Part shown: positions 46,641 to 58,767 of the stretch, piece after piece
Layout of the letters: every line of letters starts with the position of its first letter
How positions within the stretch are numbered: position 1 is the first letter of the stretch
Source: Hordeum vulgare subsp. vulgare
Taxonomy: Eukaryota; Streptophyta; Magnoliopsida; Poales; Poaceae
Assembly: GCF_904849725.1 (NCBI RefSeq)
Contig: NC_058521.1
Span: 427,880,676 to 427,944,675 of the forward strand
Length of the DNA: 64,000 nucleotides
Direction: 5' to 3'
The notes under the pieces: generated by a model
Told to the model about the DNA's origin: nothing
Databases searched by the model: none
What the model saw: only the letters and a program-made list of their open reading frames with translations
Position numbers and translations under genes: made by a program

Positions 46641-47419
46641 ACCCTTTCCCTTGCAATAGAAGCACCCAGTCTCACGCTTGGGTCCATTCCTTTTCTTCTT
46701 CCCGGCATCTGGCTTACCGGGCGCGACAACAGCTTTGTCGTCTTTCTTGAAGTTCTTCTTACCCTTGCCTTTCTTGAAACCAGTGGTCTTGTTGACCATG
46801 AACACTTGATGCTCTTTCTTGATTTCTACTTCTGTAGACTTGAGCATCGAGTACAACTCGGGAATGGTCTTCTCCATCCCTTGCATGTTGTAGTTAAGCA
46901 CAAAGCCTTTGTACCTTGGTGGGAGAGACTGGAGGATTCTGTCAATTATAGCATCATCCAGAAGTTCGACTCCAAGTGAAGTCAGACGACCGTGTAACCT
47001 AGACATTTTGAGTATGTGCTCACTCACAGAACAGTTCTCCTCCATCTTACAGCTAAAGAACTTGTCGGAGACTTCATATCTCTCGACACGGGCATGAGCT
47101 TGAAAAACTAGCTTCAGCTCCTAGAACATCTCATATGCCCCGTGTTGCTCAAAACGCCTTTGGAGCCCCGTTTCTAAACTGTCTAACATGCCACACCTAA
47201 CCAGAGAGTAGTCATCACTCCGCGTTTGCCAAACGTTTAGAATGTCCTGGGCTGCTACGGGAGCGGGAGGGTCACCTAACGGCGCATCGAGGACATAAGC
47301 CTTTTAGCTGCTTCAAGGATGAGCCTCAAGTTGCGAACCCAGTCCGCATAGTTGCTACCATCATCTTTCAGCTTGTTTTTCTCTAGGAATGAGTTGAAAT
47401 TGAGGTTGACGTTGGCCAT
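46641..47419 (-). pseudogene. Copia-2 gag
   Basis: The ATG at 47419 gives MANVNLNFNSFLEKNKLKDDGSNYADWVRNLRLILEAAK. Then a one-base loss in the A run (plus coordinates about 47302-47305) shifts the frame; the other frame continues GDPPAPVAAQDILNVWQTRSDDYSL. A TAG at 47121-47123 (EMF stop ELK, expected Gln) follows, then an open stretch from MEENCSVSEHILKMS (47045) through LPPRYKGFVLNYNMQGM, a Lys-rich region, and zinc knuckle CFYCKGKGHWKRNC. It forms the particle shell and is not functional here. Confidence 0.9.
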
Positions 47420-48654
47420 CTACAATATTTATAAAGACAACTTTTAGACTAAGTTCATGACAATTAAGTTCATTTAATCAAATTAAGTATGAACTCCCAC
47501 TTAAATCTACATCCCTCTAGTCATCTAAGTGATACATGATCCATGTTGACTAACCCGTGTCCGATCATCACGTGAGACGGACTAGTCACCATGGTGAGCA
47601 ACTTCATGCTAATCGTATTCAACCATACGACTCATGTTCGACCTTTCGGTCTCTTGTATTCGAGGTCATGTCTGTACATGCTAAGCTCGTCGAGTCAACC
47701 TAGGTGTTTCGCGTGTGTAAATCTGGCTTACACCCGTTGTATGCGAGCGTTAGAATCTATTACACTCGATCATCATGTGGTGCTTCGAGACAACGAACCT
47801 TCGCAATGGTGCACACATAGGGGAATACGTTCTCGAAATTTTAAGAGGGATCATCTTATTATGCTACCGTCGTTCTAAGCAATAAGATGAAAAACATGAT
47901 AAACATCACAATGCAATCATATAGTGACATGATATGGCCATTATCATCTTTGCTCTTTCGATCTCCATCTTCAGGCATCGCATGATCATCATCATCACCG
48001 GCGTGACACCATGATCTCCATCATCGTGTCTCTGTGAAGTCGTCACGCCAACTACTACTATCACTACCACTATAGCTAACCGTTAGCAATGAAGTAAAAG
48101 TAGTAAGCACATGGCGTTGCATCTCATACAATAAATTAAGACAACTCCTATGGCTCCTGCCGGTTGTCATACTCATCGACATGCAAGTCGTGAAACCTAT
48201 TAAAATAACATGATCATCTCATACATCATACATGCAACATCACAACTTTGGCCATATCACATCACATGTCAAACCCTGCAAAAACAAGTTAGACGTCCTC
48301 TAATTGTTGTTGCAAGTTTTACGTGGCTGATTTGGGTTTCTAGCAAGAACGCCTTCTTACCTACATGACAGACACAACGATGATATGCCAAAGCTATTTA
48401 CCCTTCATAAGGACCCGTTTCATCAAATCCAATCCGACTAGAGTAGGAGAGACAGACACCCGCTAGCCACCTTTATGCACGGTGTGCATGTCTGTCGGTG
48501 GAACCAGTCTCACGTAAGCGTACGTGTAAAGTCGGTCCGGGCCGCTTCATCCCGCAATACCGCCGGAAAAGAATAAGACTAGTAGCGGCAAGCAAATTGA
48601 CAAATCATCACCCACAACTTTTGTGTTCTACTCGTGCATAGAATCTACGAATAG
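47420..48654 (-). other. leader of Copia-2
   Basis: Non-coding sequence between PBS and gag, collinear with 17941-19171 of Copia-1. No gene seen. Confidence 0.75.
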
Positions 48655-48675
48655 AAAACCTGGCTCGGATGCCAC
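48655..48675 (-). other. primer-binding site of Copia-2
   Basis: The minus strand reads GTGGCATCCGAGCCAGGTT beside the LTR, close to the initiator tRNA-Met site TGGTATCAGAGCCAGGTT. Confidence 0.75.
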
Positions 48676-50432
48676 TGTTGGGTAACGTAGCATAAATTCA
48701 AAATTTTCCTACGCATATTCAGATCTTCCTATGGAGATACCAGCAACGAGAGAGGGTTAAGAGCATCTTCATACCTTTGAAGATCGCTAAGCGGAAGCGT
48801 TGCTAGAACGCGGTTCATGGAGTCGTACTCGCAGCGATTCCGATCTAGTGCCGAACTACGGCACCTCCGCGTTCAACACACGTGCAGCTCGGTGACGTCT
48901 CCCGCACCTTGATCCAGCAAGGAGGAGGGAGAGGTTGGGGAAGAACTCCAGCAGAACAACGGCGTGGTGTCGATGGAGAGAAGAGGTCTCCCGGCAGGGC
49001 TTCTCCAAGCACCAACAAAGAGGAGGAGGAAGAAGGGCAGGGCTGCGCCGAGAGAGAGGGAAAACCGTGTCCCTCAATGGCCAAAACCCCTCTCTATTTA
49101 TAGGAGGGGGGAGGTATGTGCCACCCCTAGGGTTCCCTCCCTAGGGGCCGGCGGCCACCAGATGGGAGAGGGGGGCGGCGGCTAGGGTGGGAGGGGGTGT
49201 GGCGCACCATCTGGTGGGCCTAAGGCCCACCTGCGCCTAGGGTTGCCCCCTCTCCCCACCACTTGCGCATTGGGCTGGGTGTGGGGGGCGCACCAGCCCA
49301 CCTAGGGGCTGGTGCCCTCCGGCACTTAGCCCATCTAGCCTCTCGGGGTCATTGCCCCCCTTCGGTGGACCCCCGGGGCCACCTCCGGTGGTCCCGGTGG
49401 TCCCGGTACGTTACCGGTGACGCCCGAAACACTTCCGGTGTCCAAAACCATCCGTCCTATATATCAATCTTTACCTTCGGACCATTCCGGAGCTCCTCGT
49501 GACGTCCAGGATCTCATAGGGACTCCGAACAACTTTCAGTAACCTCGTATAACAATTCCTTATAACCCTAGCGTCACCGAACCTTAAGTGTGTAGACCCT
49601 ACGGGTTCGGGAGATAGGCAGACATGACCGAGACGCCTCTCCGGCCAATAACCATCAGCGGGGTCTGGATACCCATGGTGGCTCCCACTTTCTCCACGAT
49701 GATCTCATCGGATGAACCATGATGTCAAGGATTCAATCAATCCCGTATACGATTCCCTTTGTTTGTCGCTATAGAACTTGCCCGAGATTCGATCGTCAGT
49801 ATACCAATACCTTGTTCAATCTTGTTACCGCTAAGTCTCTTTACTCGTTCCGTAGCACGTCATCATGTGACTAACTCCTTAATCACATTGAGCTCATGAT
49901 GATGTTCTACCGAGTGGGCCCAGAGATACCTCTCCGTCACACGGAGTGACAAATCCCGATCTCGATTCGTACCAACCCAACAGACACTTTCGGAGGTACC
50001 CGTAGTGCACCTTTATAGTCACCCAGTTACGTTGTGACGTTTGATACACCCAAAGCACTCCTACGGTATCCGGGAGTTGCACAATCTCACGGTCGAAGGA
50101 AAAGATACTTGACATTAGAAAAGCTTTAGCATACGAACAATACGATCTAGTGCTATGCTTAGGATTGGGTCTTGTCCATCACATCATTCTCCCAATGATG
50201 TGATCCCGTTATCAATGACATCTAATGCCCATGATCAGGAAACCATGATCATCTATTGACTAACGAGCTAGCCAACTAGAGGCTTGCTAGGGAGACATTG
50301 TGATCTATTTATTCACACATGTATTACTCTTTCCTGTTAATACAATTATAGCATGAACAATAGACGATTATCATGAACAAGGAAATATGATAATAACCAT
50401 TTTATTATTGCCTCTTGGGCATATTTCCAACA
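48676..50432 (-). repeat. 5' LTR of Copia-2
   Basis: Minus strand: TGTTGGAAATATGCCC at 50432 to CCCAACA at 48676. It is collinear with 41646-43404. Confidence 0.95.
49092..49106 (-). promoter_or_regulatory. TATA box of Copia-2 5' LTR
   Basis: The minus strand has CCTATAAATAGAG, identical to the 3' LTR copy at 42062-42074. It is a probable core promoter. Confidence 0.65.
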
Positions 50433-51472
50433 TCTATTACTCCAGGCTACCCCTCTTCGGTCACGATGGGAGTGGCTCTGGAAAATAGATGAGGCACGCC
50501 CTTGGCAAGGCATGAGGTTGGTGCTTGACCGTGAGGCGAGACATGTGTTCGACAGCCTGGTGGCAATCGCGGTGGGAGATGGGAAGAAGATCCTATTTTG
50601 ACTGTGAGACAAGACATGTGTTCCACGGCCTGGTGGCAATATTTGGACTAATGTCTGCGCAACGGTGGAGATCGCGCCTTTGCTTGTTGACCAAGTCCCC
50701 ACTAGGGTTAGGAACGCCCGTTCAGTCCACCAGGTCTTGGGCCCCAAATGATGGGAGCACAGTATCCTGGGCGAGCTCAATTTCATGATTTAGATGTAAC
50801 TAGGCATGCTACAGCATGCAATCGCTCTCATAGACACAGACAAGGCGAGTGAGGATCACATCTCTTGGCCATGCGACAAATCTAGGAAGTATACAACAAA
50901 GTCCATCTATGACGAACTTTGCTTGGGCATGACGACCTTCGAGCCAACAACCTTAATATGTAAGTCGTGGGTGCCACTTAAATGCAAAATCTTCCTTTGG
51001 TTGGCATCACATAACAAGGTGTGGACCTCGGACCGGCAAGCCAAGCATGGGCTCCAAGACTCTATCACATCTTGCTATACATACCTAGAAGAGGAAGACA
51101 TGGTGGACCACATCCTCATGCAATGCCCGTAGGTGAGAGAGGTGTGGCACATGATTCTTGGCCACTTCAGGCTAACCATTGCGATCCCATATCCCCAAGA
51201 CACACTTACCCAATGGTGGATCACGACTAGGAGTAGTATTAACAAGAGGCAAAGAAAGGATTCGACTCCCTATTCATGCTCACTACATGGTCCCTTTGGA
51301 AGCAACACAATGCTAGGGTCTTTGGAATAACGACGCAATAGGTTGATCCCGCTCAGCTTAAGACGATGATCATCTAGGAGATTGAAGAATGGAGAAAGGC
51401 TGGTGCTGGAAGTCTAGATAGTTTAGCGAGAGAGTAGTTTATCATGAGTCCGTAGGTGTGGATGTGGGTGCC
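50433..51472 (+). pseudogene. LINE fragment 3: RT C-terminus and zf-RVT-like region
   Basis: It begins with the duplicated TCTAT, then continues the LINE product (ATPLRSRWEWLWKIDEARPWQG). A long open part (50806-51132) holds KSIYDELCLGMTTFEPTTLICKSWVPLKCKIFLWLASHNKVWTSDR..CYTYLEEEDMVDHILMQCP, the typical zf-RVT domain with its W..P.K..IFLWL and Cys/His features. After TAG at 51130-51132 the frame continues VREVWHMILGHF. A shift near 51258 is followed by TWSLWKQHNARVFG in another frame, the usual end of plant LINE ORF2. A ~30-bp sequence (GACATGTGTTC.AC.GCCTGGTGGCAAT) occurs twice, at 50540-50570 and 50609-50640. Confidence 0.85.
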
Positions 51473-51916
51473 TGATGAGGGAGTCCGGGATTAAGGGGTC
51501 CTCAAGTAGTCGACTTACTCCTAAGAGGTCGGCCTGATGGGTTGTGCCTATCATGGGCTGGGTTGCACGATTTTCTCATATTCAAGAAAGGAGAATCCCG
51601 AAGACTGGCGTAGCAACCAAGTAAAGTAGACTATGTAGGTTGCATGTAACCCTAGGCCCTCCCGGTGACTATATAAACTAGGGGTCCTCGTCCATGTAGG
51701 GGCTTTATTACACCTAGGGTTTAGTACACATGATCTCGAGGTAGATTCTGTAATCATCATCCACATCAATATAATCAAGCAGGACGTAGGATTTTACCTC
51801 CTCTAGAGGGCCCGAACCTGGGTAAACATTGTATCCCACTCTCTCCTGCAACCCATCGATCTATGGTCCATAGTTCGGGACCCCCTACCCAAGATATGCC
51901 GGTTTTGACACTGACA
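51473..51916 (+). repeat. 5' LTR of Gypsy-B (444 bp)
   Basis: It starts TGATGAGGGAGTCCGGGATT and ends near GACACTGACA, directly before TTTGTGCTTTCATTGAGAG (PBS position). It contains GACTATATAAACTAG (TATA box, about 51667-51681). Confidence 0.75.
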
Positions 51917-51936
51917 TTTGTGCTTTCATTGAGAGT
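51917..51936 (+). other. primer-binding site of Gypsy-B
   Basis: TTTGTGCTTTCATTGAGAG immediately follows the LTR, as in Gypsy-A at 21915-21934. Confidence 0.55.
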
Positions 51937-53462
51937 TCCACTGATTGGATTGCCGAAAAGATCAACGGTGTGCCTAGTCATCAATGAAGAGATTGTCAAC
52001 AGGGATGACTTCGTCCCCGGACAAATCTTCGCCTTCGGAAGCGTGGTCCTGCATGCTAATCCAACTGGCCACCTCAGCCTATAGTCGAGAACTTCTCCCC
52101 CGGTCCGGAATTCAGGTTCGGGAACCTAGAATTCACCGATGACCCCCGAGGAGATCTTACGTTAACAAAACTCTTAGCTCCTCTTGAGGAACCCACGACC
52201 CTCGATACTTTAGCGTTGGAAGCCGCACACCTCACCGCCAGGACGACCATCGTCCCCACCTCGGCCTTAGAGCTTGGCACGGTGCATACGCCAGAGAGCG
52301 GCTCGGCCGAGAACACTCTCAAAGTGACCTCGAGCGCCACCAGGGGATCAATGACACGGGTTGAACCCGAACAATCAAGCGGCACGATCCCCACTGAAAT
52401 CCCCATGCTACACAAGCTACTCGAACAGATGCAAGTCATGGGGATGACGAACGATCAGGTTACGGTCCATGACTAGATCGGGCTTAGACCCGACGGCAGG
52501 GAAATCTATGTCCCACTTGTGATGCACCTGACCAAGATCATCGAGTGACCGAGTACGGGCTCCTCGCACCAATCACCTGAGTTAAGGACGATTTAAGTCC
52601 CGATCAATGATCTTCCGGACTTACCCAATAGTCCGAAAATCTATCTGGCCCCAACAACGCGTCGGGGCAGCGGCATGCCCAGCACGTGACCTAGTTAGAG
52701 ACGTGGCCATCGAAGTCTCCTACCCGCAAATCATGGGAATCCAAAATCTTTCCCCACCTACCACTCATACCAAGCATAATATGTAAGAATGCGGCTCCTC
52801 GACCATGCATGAAGTCAAGCAGTATCCGGGGGAATCAGTATACCACTTTTGGGCCAAATTTCTTCCCTGCAATAGGACTAGAGGCTGCAACGAGCGGGAA
52901 CTTGTTCACGCTTTTGAGCAGCAGTGTCGCGATGAGGGTATCCTCAATACACTCTCCCGTTGTTGTATTCAATCCTTCACCGAGTTGTCAAACATAGTGC
53001 TTAAATACTGCGCCAAGGAAAGTACTTTGCAAATTCAGCAAATGTGCAATGACCCTAGCCTCACCAGACCAATGCGGACAAGACGCACAACCTCGGTTAC
53101 ATGGCCGGTCATAGCCGGAAACTCGGCAAAAAGAACTCTGACGCGGGCTAAATCGGTCCTTGACGTACTACTCAACAAGCCATGTCCCATACATTCCGCC
53201 CCGCCTGAATCAAGCTCCACCCATAGCCTTCAAGCATGTTGGGTCCTTAGGCAAGTCGCAAAGAGCGGAGAAACCATCCTCAATGCAACACCCTCAGAGC
53301 ATCGGCTAATGGCACCGCCAGATACAACCAAAGAGATCTTTACGGTCTATGAGACGTTCACCTCACAAAATCACAGAAAGAGACCTTTCAGGAGCTCCAT
53401 CAAATCCATCATGTAGCAGCGGAAAACTCATGGTCGAACACACCTATCACATTCGAGCAGGG
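51937..53462 (+). pseudogene. Gypsy-B gag
   Basis: Only fragments are readable. 52216-52530 has LLEQMQVMGMTNDQVTVHD and, after a stop, PDGREIYVPL, matching Gypsy-A. 52805-53416 is open for 203 codons and carries a gag core-like stretch (VKQYPGESVYHFWAKFLPCNR..ELVHAFEQQCRDEGILNTLSR, then LSNIVLKYCAKES). A Cys/His segment PCPIHSAPPESSSTHSLQACWVLRQ resembles the gag-protease linker of the Tat element (CPHHATTDCPTSHSWENCFVMREF). It is a non-functional capsid gene. Confidence 0.75.
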
Positions 53463-54693
53463 CGATGAGCCGATGAACAACACATGTTGGGCACTTGGCG
53501 CCCTAGTCCTAAACCCCATAGTTGACGGCTTCAGACTCAACAAGGTACTGATGGACGGGGGCAGTGGACTCAACCTCTTTTACGAGGACACGCTTGAAAA
53601 ATGCAGTTCGACCGATCTAGAATCGAGCCGAGCACAACCACCTTCTGGGTATTGTCCCCAGAAGAGAGGCTCGCTCCACAGGGTGAGTAGCTCTCGACAT
53701 GGTGTTCGACACACCCAATAATTACAGATCTGAAGAGCTACTCTTTCATATCGTCCCTGTCCACAGCGGTTACCACACACTGTTGGGACGCGGAGCCTTC
53801 ACATGGTTCCAAGATATACCGCATTACAGGTACATGAAACTCAAAATGGCAGGGCCAAACGGATTGATCACGGTAAATAGTGACCCCAAAAGAGACCTCC
53901 GAGCCAAAAACGAAACAACATCCCTCGCCCTGGAAGTGCTCGCAGAGACCCTTGCCCCAAAAGAACTCACGGCACTACGTGTCGTGAGAGACAAAAATGA
54001 TGTGATCCTCGGTAAGCGGCCCAAGTCCACATCCCTCAAACCGCCCGTCGTCAAATTCCAGGTGCACACGACGGATCCCAATAAAACAACATCTATCGGG
54101 GCACAACTGGAGCCCAAAATCGACGAAGCACTATGCACTTTTCTACGTGAAAATTGGGACATATTTGCCTCGCACCCATCAGACATGCCAGGAATCCCTC
54201 GGGGGCAGGCACAGCACAGCCTGAACATAATCGCCGGTTTCAAACCCGTCAAACAGGCCTTGCACCGATTTACCAAACCTGAATGCCAAGCTATGGGTGA
54301 ATCGCTCGCCAAGCTACTGGAAGCCAGTTTCATCACAGACATTAAACACCCCGATTGGTTGTCAAACCTGGTCATGGTACCAAAGAAGGATAAATCGTGG
54401 CGGCTATGTGTCGATATTAAAGACCTAAACAAAGCCTTACGCAAGGATCCCTTTTTGTTGCCCCAAATAGATCAGATTATCGACACCACAACCGGTTATG
54501 ATTCCCTATGCTTCCTTGATGCCTATTCCGAACACCATCAGATCAAAATGAAGGAATCTGATCAGGCAGCAACCACATTCATAACACCATATGCGCCATT
54601 CTGTTTTAACACAATGTCGTTCTTCCTGAAAAACGCGGGCACCACTTACCAACGCATGATTCAGACTTGCTTGGGGAAACTAATCAAAAAAAT
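53463..54693 (+). pseudogene. Gypsy-B protease and reverse transcriptase, N-terminal half
   Basis: Protease site VLMDGGSGLNLFYEDTL lies near 53550-53600 (DGG as in the Tat element), then a frame change. The 382-codon frame from 53699 runs MVFDTPNNYRSEELLFHIVP..YHTLLGR into RT: FASHPSDMPGIPRGQAQHSLN, KPVKQ..HRFTKPECQAMGESLAKLLEASFITDIKHPDWLSN, DIKDLNKALRKDPFLLPQIDQIID, LDAYSEHHQIKM, GTTYQRMIQTCLGKLIKKI. It breaks off at 54693, just before the catalytic YVDD position, where the insertion begins. RT continues after it at 56281. Confidence 0.88.
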
Positions 54694-56280
54694 TGTATGT
54701 TTTGCTACACTTTTATATCATTTTACACATATTTGGACTAACCTACTAACTCAGTGCACCCAGTGCCAGTTTCTGTCTGCTGGTGTCTATTTTGCAGGGG
54801 CTTTTACCCAATTTTCCGAAGCCCAAAAAATTCCAGAAAATATATAGAAACAATCAGCGAAACAGAAGCTTCCGGATCACCGAAGATGGGCCAGAGGGGG
54901 GCCAAGGGCTGCCTAGGCGACCTGCTGACGTGGCCAGGCCCTAAGCTGATCCAGGAGGACGCCTGGGTGGGCCCCACCTCCTCCGGTGGCCTCCTTTGGC
55001 CTATATTTAGAGTCCCCAGAGGAAACCCTTCCACAACTTCTGGAATCGCGAATTTCTCAATCGTTCCGCCGCCGCAGCGCTTCCGAGATCGGGAGCGTCA
55101 GGAGACCTCTTCCCGTCACCCTGCCGGAGGGAGGATTGACCTCTGGGAGCTTCTCCACCGCCATGGACGCTTCCCGGACGTGCCGTGATTAGTCCTCCTT
55201 GGACCATGAGTCCATGAACAACAGCTATGTGATGTATTCTCTCCAATCTTGTGCTTCAATGGTTAGTCCTTGCGAGTTGCCCTACATGATCAAGGCATCT
55301 ATGTAATTCTCTTGCTATTGCTATGCTCGATTTGTTGGGATCTGATGGATTATGAGATTATGTTTAGATTGTTATGAGTCATATATTTGATTATCCTTTT
55401 ATATTATATTCCTTAGTGATTCATGCATGTTCTCCGTTGCTATTTATTGCTTTGGCCGAGTAGTAGATTGTAACTCCAAGAGGGAGCGTTATGCATGATT
55501 GTGGGTTCATGCCCCTCGATCTCTAGCTTGAGTGACAGAAACATGAGACTAGGGGATGTGCTTGTTTCCACCAGGGAGAAAACAACAGTGCTTGTGACCA
55601 CGGTTGCAAGGATTGTTTACCTTATGCATAGTTCGTTAATGCAGTTGTCCGTTGCTTTGAGTTTACACTTTGGGTGGGGCTCGCAAGTTAATGCCGGAGA
55701 GATGTTCTGGATAGATACCTCAAGGTGGATGATTAATAAGTAGATGTTGATGAATAAACGGTCTACTTGTCTTGGCGTACTCCCCATTACTATTGAACCT
55801 CTAACTATCTAGTAGCATACTTAGCATTGCGGTGCGATCATAATTCTGTCAATTGCCCAGCTGTGATTTGTTTACCCAAGCATAGTTGTTTATCGTATTT
55901 TGGGAGAGAGACATCACTAGTGAACATCATGTGACTCCGGTCCACATCACCATCATTGTTTACACCTCCATCATTTACCGCTTTCATTTACTTTTCCGTT
56001 GCAATCACTATTACTTTCCCGGTTATGTTTTGATCCTTTGCAAACTACAAGGCCGGAGAGATTGGCAACCTCTCTGTACTCCTTGGGAGCAAAGTTATTT
56101 GTTGTGTGTGCAGGTCCACGTCTTCTGCTAGCACCAGGGTGGAAGACACCTACTTGTTGAGCCTAGGAGTCCTCCTGGTTCGATAAACCTTACAGTCTCA
56201 GTGTAAGGGAAATCTGCTGCTGACTACATCTCCACCTTCCACTTGGGGTAACCAACGAGGGGCGAGAAGTATATCCATCA
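54694..56280 (+). mobile_element. LTR-like insertion (probable solo LTR, 1587 bp) in Gypsy-B RT
   Basis: It starts TGTATGTTTTGCTACAC and ends CATCA, so TG..CA. It has plant LTR features: GCCTATATTTAGAG promoter-like sequence near 55001, GCCGCCGC leader-type sequence near 55070, no coding domain and no PBS. The order and style (Cys-free GC block, then AT-rich region) resemble Athila-type LTRs. I could not find a clear 5-bp duplication (left AAAAT, right AATCA). Confidence 0.6.
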
Positions 56281-56975
56281 AATCATCATCAATGTGGTCG
56301 TCAAGACCAGACACGTCACCCAGCTAGTGGACGACCTTAGGGCGACCTTTCCCAGCTTATGTGCATACGATATTCGGCTTAATCCGGATAAATGCATCTT
56401 CGGAGTCCCCGCCGGAAAACTCCTCGGATTTATTGTATCGCAAAGATGAATCGAAGCCAATCCGGCCAAAATATGAGCATTGTCACAGCTCGTGATACCA
56501 ACAGAGCTACAACACGTTCAAAAGTTGGCAGGCTGCATGGCGGCCCTAAACCGATTTATATCCCGTTTACGCGAGAAGGTGTGCCACTATATCATGTGCT
56601 GAGGCCACAACGGCTCTAGAGGACATCAAGGCGATATTAGCCAGCAACCCCATACTAGCAGCAGCCTTCACAGGGGAGCCGATGTTGCTATACATCTCGA
56701 CCACCAATCAAGTCGTCAGCGTGGTACTCATCATAGAATGAGAAGCTGAGGGCCAACAACTACAGATTCAAAAGTTGGTCTACTACATATCCAAACTTCT
56801 TACCCCATGCAAAACTAGGTACCCACATTACCAAATATCGCATATACGGTATTCATGGCATCACAAAAGCTTCAGCACTATTTCCAGGAGTGTGCGATCA
56901 CTGTTACTTTGGAAGTTCCACTAAATGATATATCAACAATAAGGATGCCACTCGACAAATAGGAAAATGGGCCAT
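56281..56975 (+). pseudogene. Gypsy-B reverse transcriptase/RNase H, continuation
   Basis: It continues with VVVKTRHVTQLVDDLRATFPSLCAYDIRLNPDKCIFGVPAGKLLGFIVSQR, then several stops (for example before IEANPAK), LAGCMAALNRFISRLREK in another frame, and a first RNase H stretch. It ends in PLNDISTIR..ENG at the TGATACG insertion at 56976. The residues that should include YVDD are missing between KLIKKI and VVVKT. Confidence 0.8.
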
Positions 56976-58555
56976 TGATACGTCTCCAACTTATCTATAA
57001 TTTTTTATTGTTCCATGCTATTATATTATCTGTTTTGGATGTTTTATATGCATTAATATGATGTTTTATATTATTTTTGGGACTGACCTATTAATCTAGA
57101 GCCTAGTGCCAGTTTCTGTTTTTCCTTGTTTTGGGGGTTTTCGGATAAGGAATATTAAATGGAGTCCAAACGGAATAAAATCTCCGGAATGATTTTTTCT
57201 GGAACGAAAGAGACCTGCGAGACTAGGAGTAGGGGGCAAGGCACCTGCCAAGAGGCCACAAGCCTGCAGGGTGCAGTCAGGGGGAGTAGGTCGTGCCCCT
57301 GGCTTGTGGCCCCCCTACAGGTCTCCTAACCCTAATTATTGTCCTATAAATTCCCAAAAATTCCATCATTATCAGAACGAGACCAAGAAATACTTTTCCA
57401 TCGCCGGAAGCCTCTGTTTCCGAGAGATCCAATCTGGGAGCCTTTTCCGGTAATCTGCCGGAGGGGGATTCGATCATGGAGGGCTTCTACATCAACTCCA
57501 TTGCCTCTCCGATGATGCGTGAGTAGTTTACCACAGACCTAAGGGTCCATAGTTAGTAGCTAGATGGCTTGTTCTCTCTCTTTGTTCTTCAATACAATGT
57601 TCTCCATGATCATCATAGAGATATATCTGATGTAATACTCTTTTGCGGTGTGTTTGTCGAGATCCGATGAACTGTGAGTTTATGTTTAGATTATCTATGA
57701 ATATTATTTGAGTCTTTCCTGATTTATTATATGCATGATTTCATATCTTTGCAAGTCTCTTCGAATTATTGGTTTGGTTTGGCCAACTCGATTGGTAGTT
57801 CTTGCAATGGGAGAAGTGCTTAGTTTTGGGTTCAATCTTGCGGTGTCCACACCGTGTGACAAAGTAATGGTAGCGAGGCACGTATTGCATTGCTGCCATA
57901 AATAGTAAAAAGATGGGGTTTTCATCATATTGCTTGAGTTTATCCCTCTACATCATGTCATCTTACTTAATGTGTTACTCTGTTTTTCATGAACTTAATA
58001 CTCTAGATGCAGGCAAGAGTCGGTCGATGTGTGGAGTAATAGTAGTTGATGCAGAATCGTTTTGGTCTACTTGACACTGACGTGATGCCTATATGCATAA
58101 TCATTGCCTTAGATATCTTCATGATTATTTGCTTTTCTATCAATTGCTCGACAGTAATTTGTTCACCCACCGTATTATTTTCCTTCATGAGAGAAGCCTC
58201 TAGTGAAACCTATGCCCCCCGGGTCTATTTTCCAGATTATATTTTCAGATATATAAACCAAAAACACCAAAAATTCTTTGCTGCAATTTATTTACTTTTG
58301 CTTTACTTTTAGCCTTTTATATCTATCTCTATCAGATCTCATCCTTGCAAATAACCGTGAAGGGATTGACAACCACTTTGTTGCGTTGGGTGCAAGTGCT
58401 TGATTATTTGTGTAGGTGCTAATATTGGAGGCTTGATTGTTCCTCCTACTAGATTGATACCTTGGTTCTCAACAAACTGAGGGAAATACTTATCTACTTC
58501 GCTGCATCACACTTTCCTCTTCAAGGGAAAACTAACGCGAGCTCGAGAAGTAGCA
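56976..58555 (+). repeat. 5' LTR of the Athila-like element (1580 bp)
   Basis: It starts TGATACGTCTCCAAC and ends GAGAAGTAGCA. It aligns end to end with the solo LTR at 32383-33960 (reverse) and the LARD-1 LTR. Confidence 0.88.
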
Positions 58556-58566
58556 AGAAGGATTTA

Positions 58567-58584
58567 TGGCGCCATTGTCGGGGA
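58567..58584 (+). other. primer-binding site of the Athila-like element
   Basis: TGGCGCCATTGTCGGGGA, eleven bases after the LTR end, fits the usual TGGCGCCGTTGCCGGGGA site of this group with two changes. Confidence 0.8.
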
Positions 58585-58767
58585 TGATACATAGCAAGAT
58601 CATGCTTATCAAGTATCCATCACAAACTCATCTCTTGCATTTACATTATTTTCCATTTGCCTCTCGTTTTCCTCTCCCCCACTTCACCAATTTGCCTTTT
58701 TATTCGCCCTTCTTTCGTTTGCTTTTTTGCTTGCTTGCTTGTTTGTTCGATTGCTTGATTTGTCACG

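Larger units (their letters stand above)
41646..50432 (-). mobile_element. Copia-2, complete BARE1/Angela/WIS-type LTR retrotransposon (8787 bp)
   Basis: On the minus strand: 5' LTR 50432-48676, PBS, leader, gag-pol (47419-43437), polypurine tract, 3' LTR 43404-41646, flanked by TCTAT. The LTRs are 1757 and 1759 bp and differ at scattered positions only, so it is fairly young. Gag-pol keeps nearly one frame, broken by four stops and one frameshift. It is inserted in the LINE. Confidence 0.95.
51473..56975 (+). mobile_element. Gypsy-B, LTR retrotransposon interrupted twice
   Basis: 5' LTR, PBS, gag, protease and RT follow in order on the plus strand. A 1.59-kb LTR-like insertion (54694-56280) splits RT and an Athila-like element starts at 56976; the remainder of Gypsy-B lies right of the window. 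It is inserted in the LINE 3' end (left flank GTGCC at 51468-51472). It is heavily decayed. Gag and LTR resemble Gypsy-A. Confidence 0.82.
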
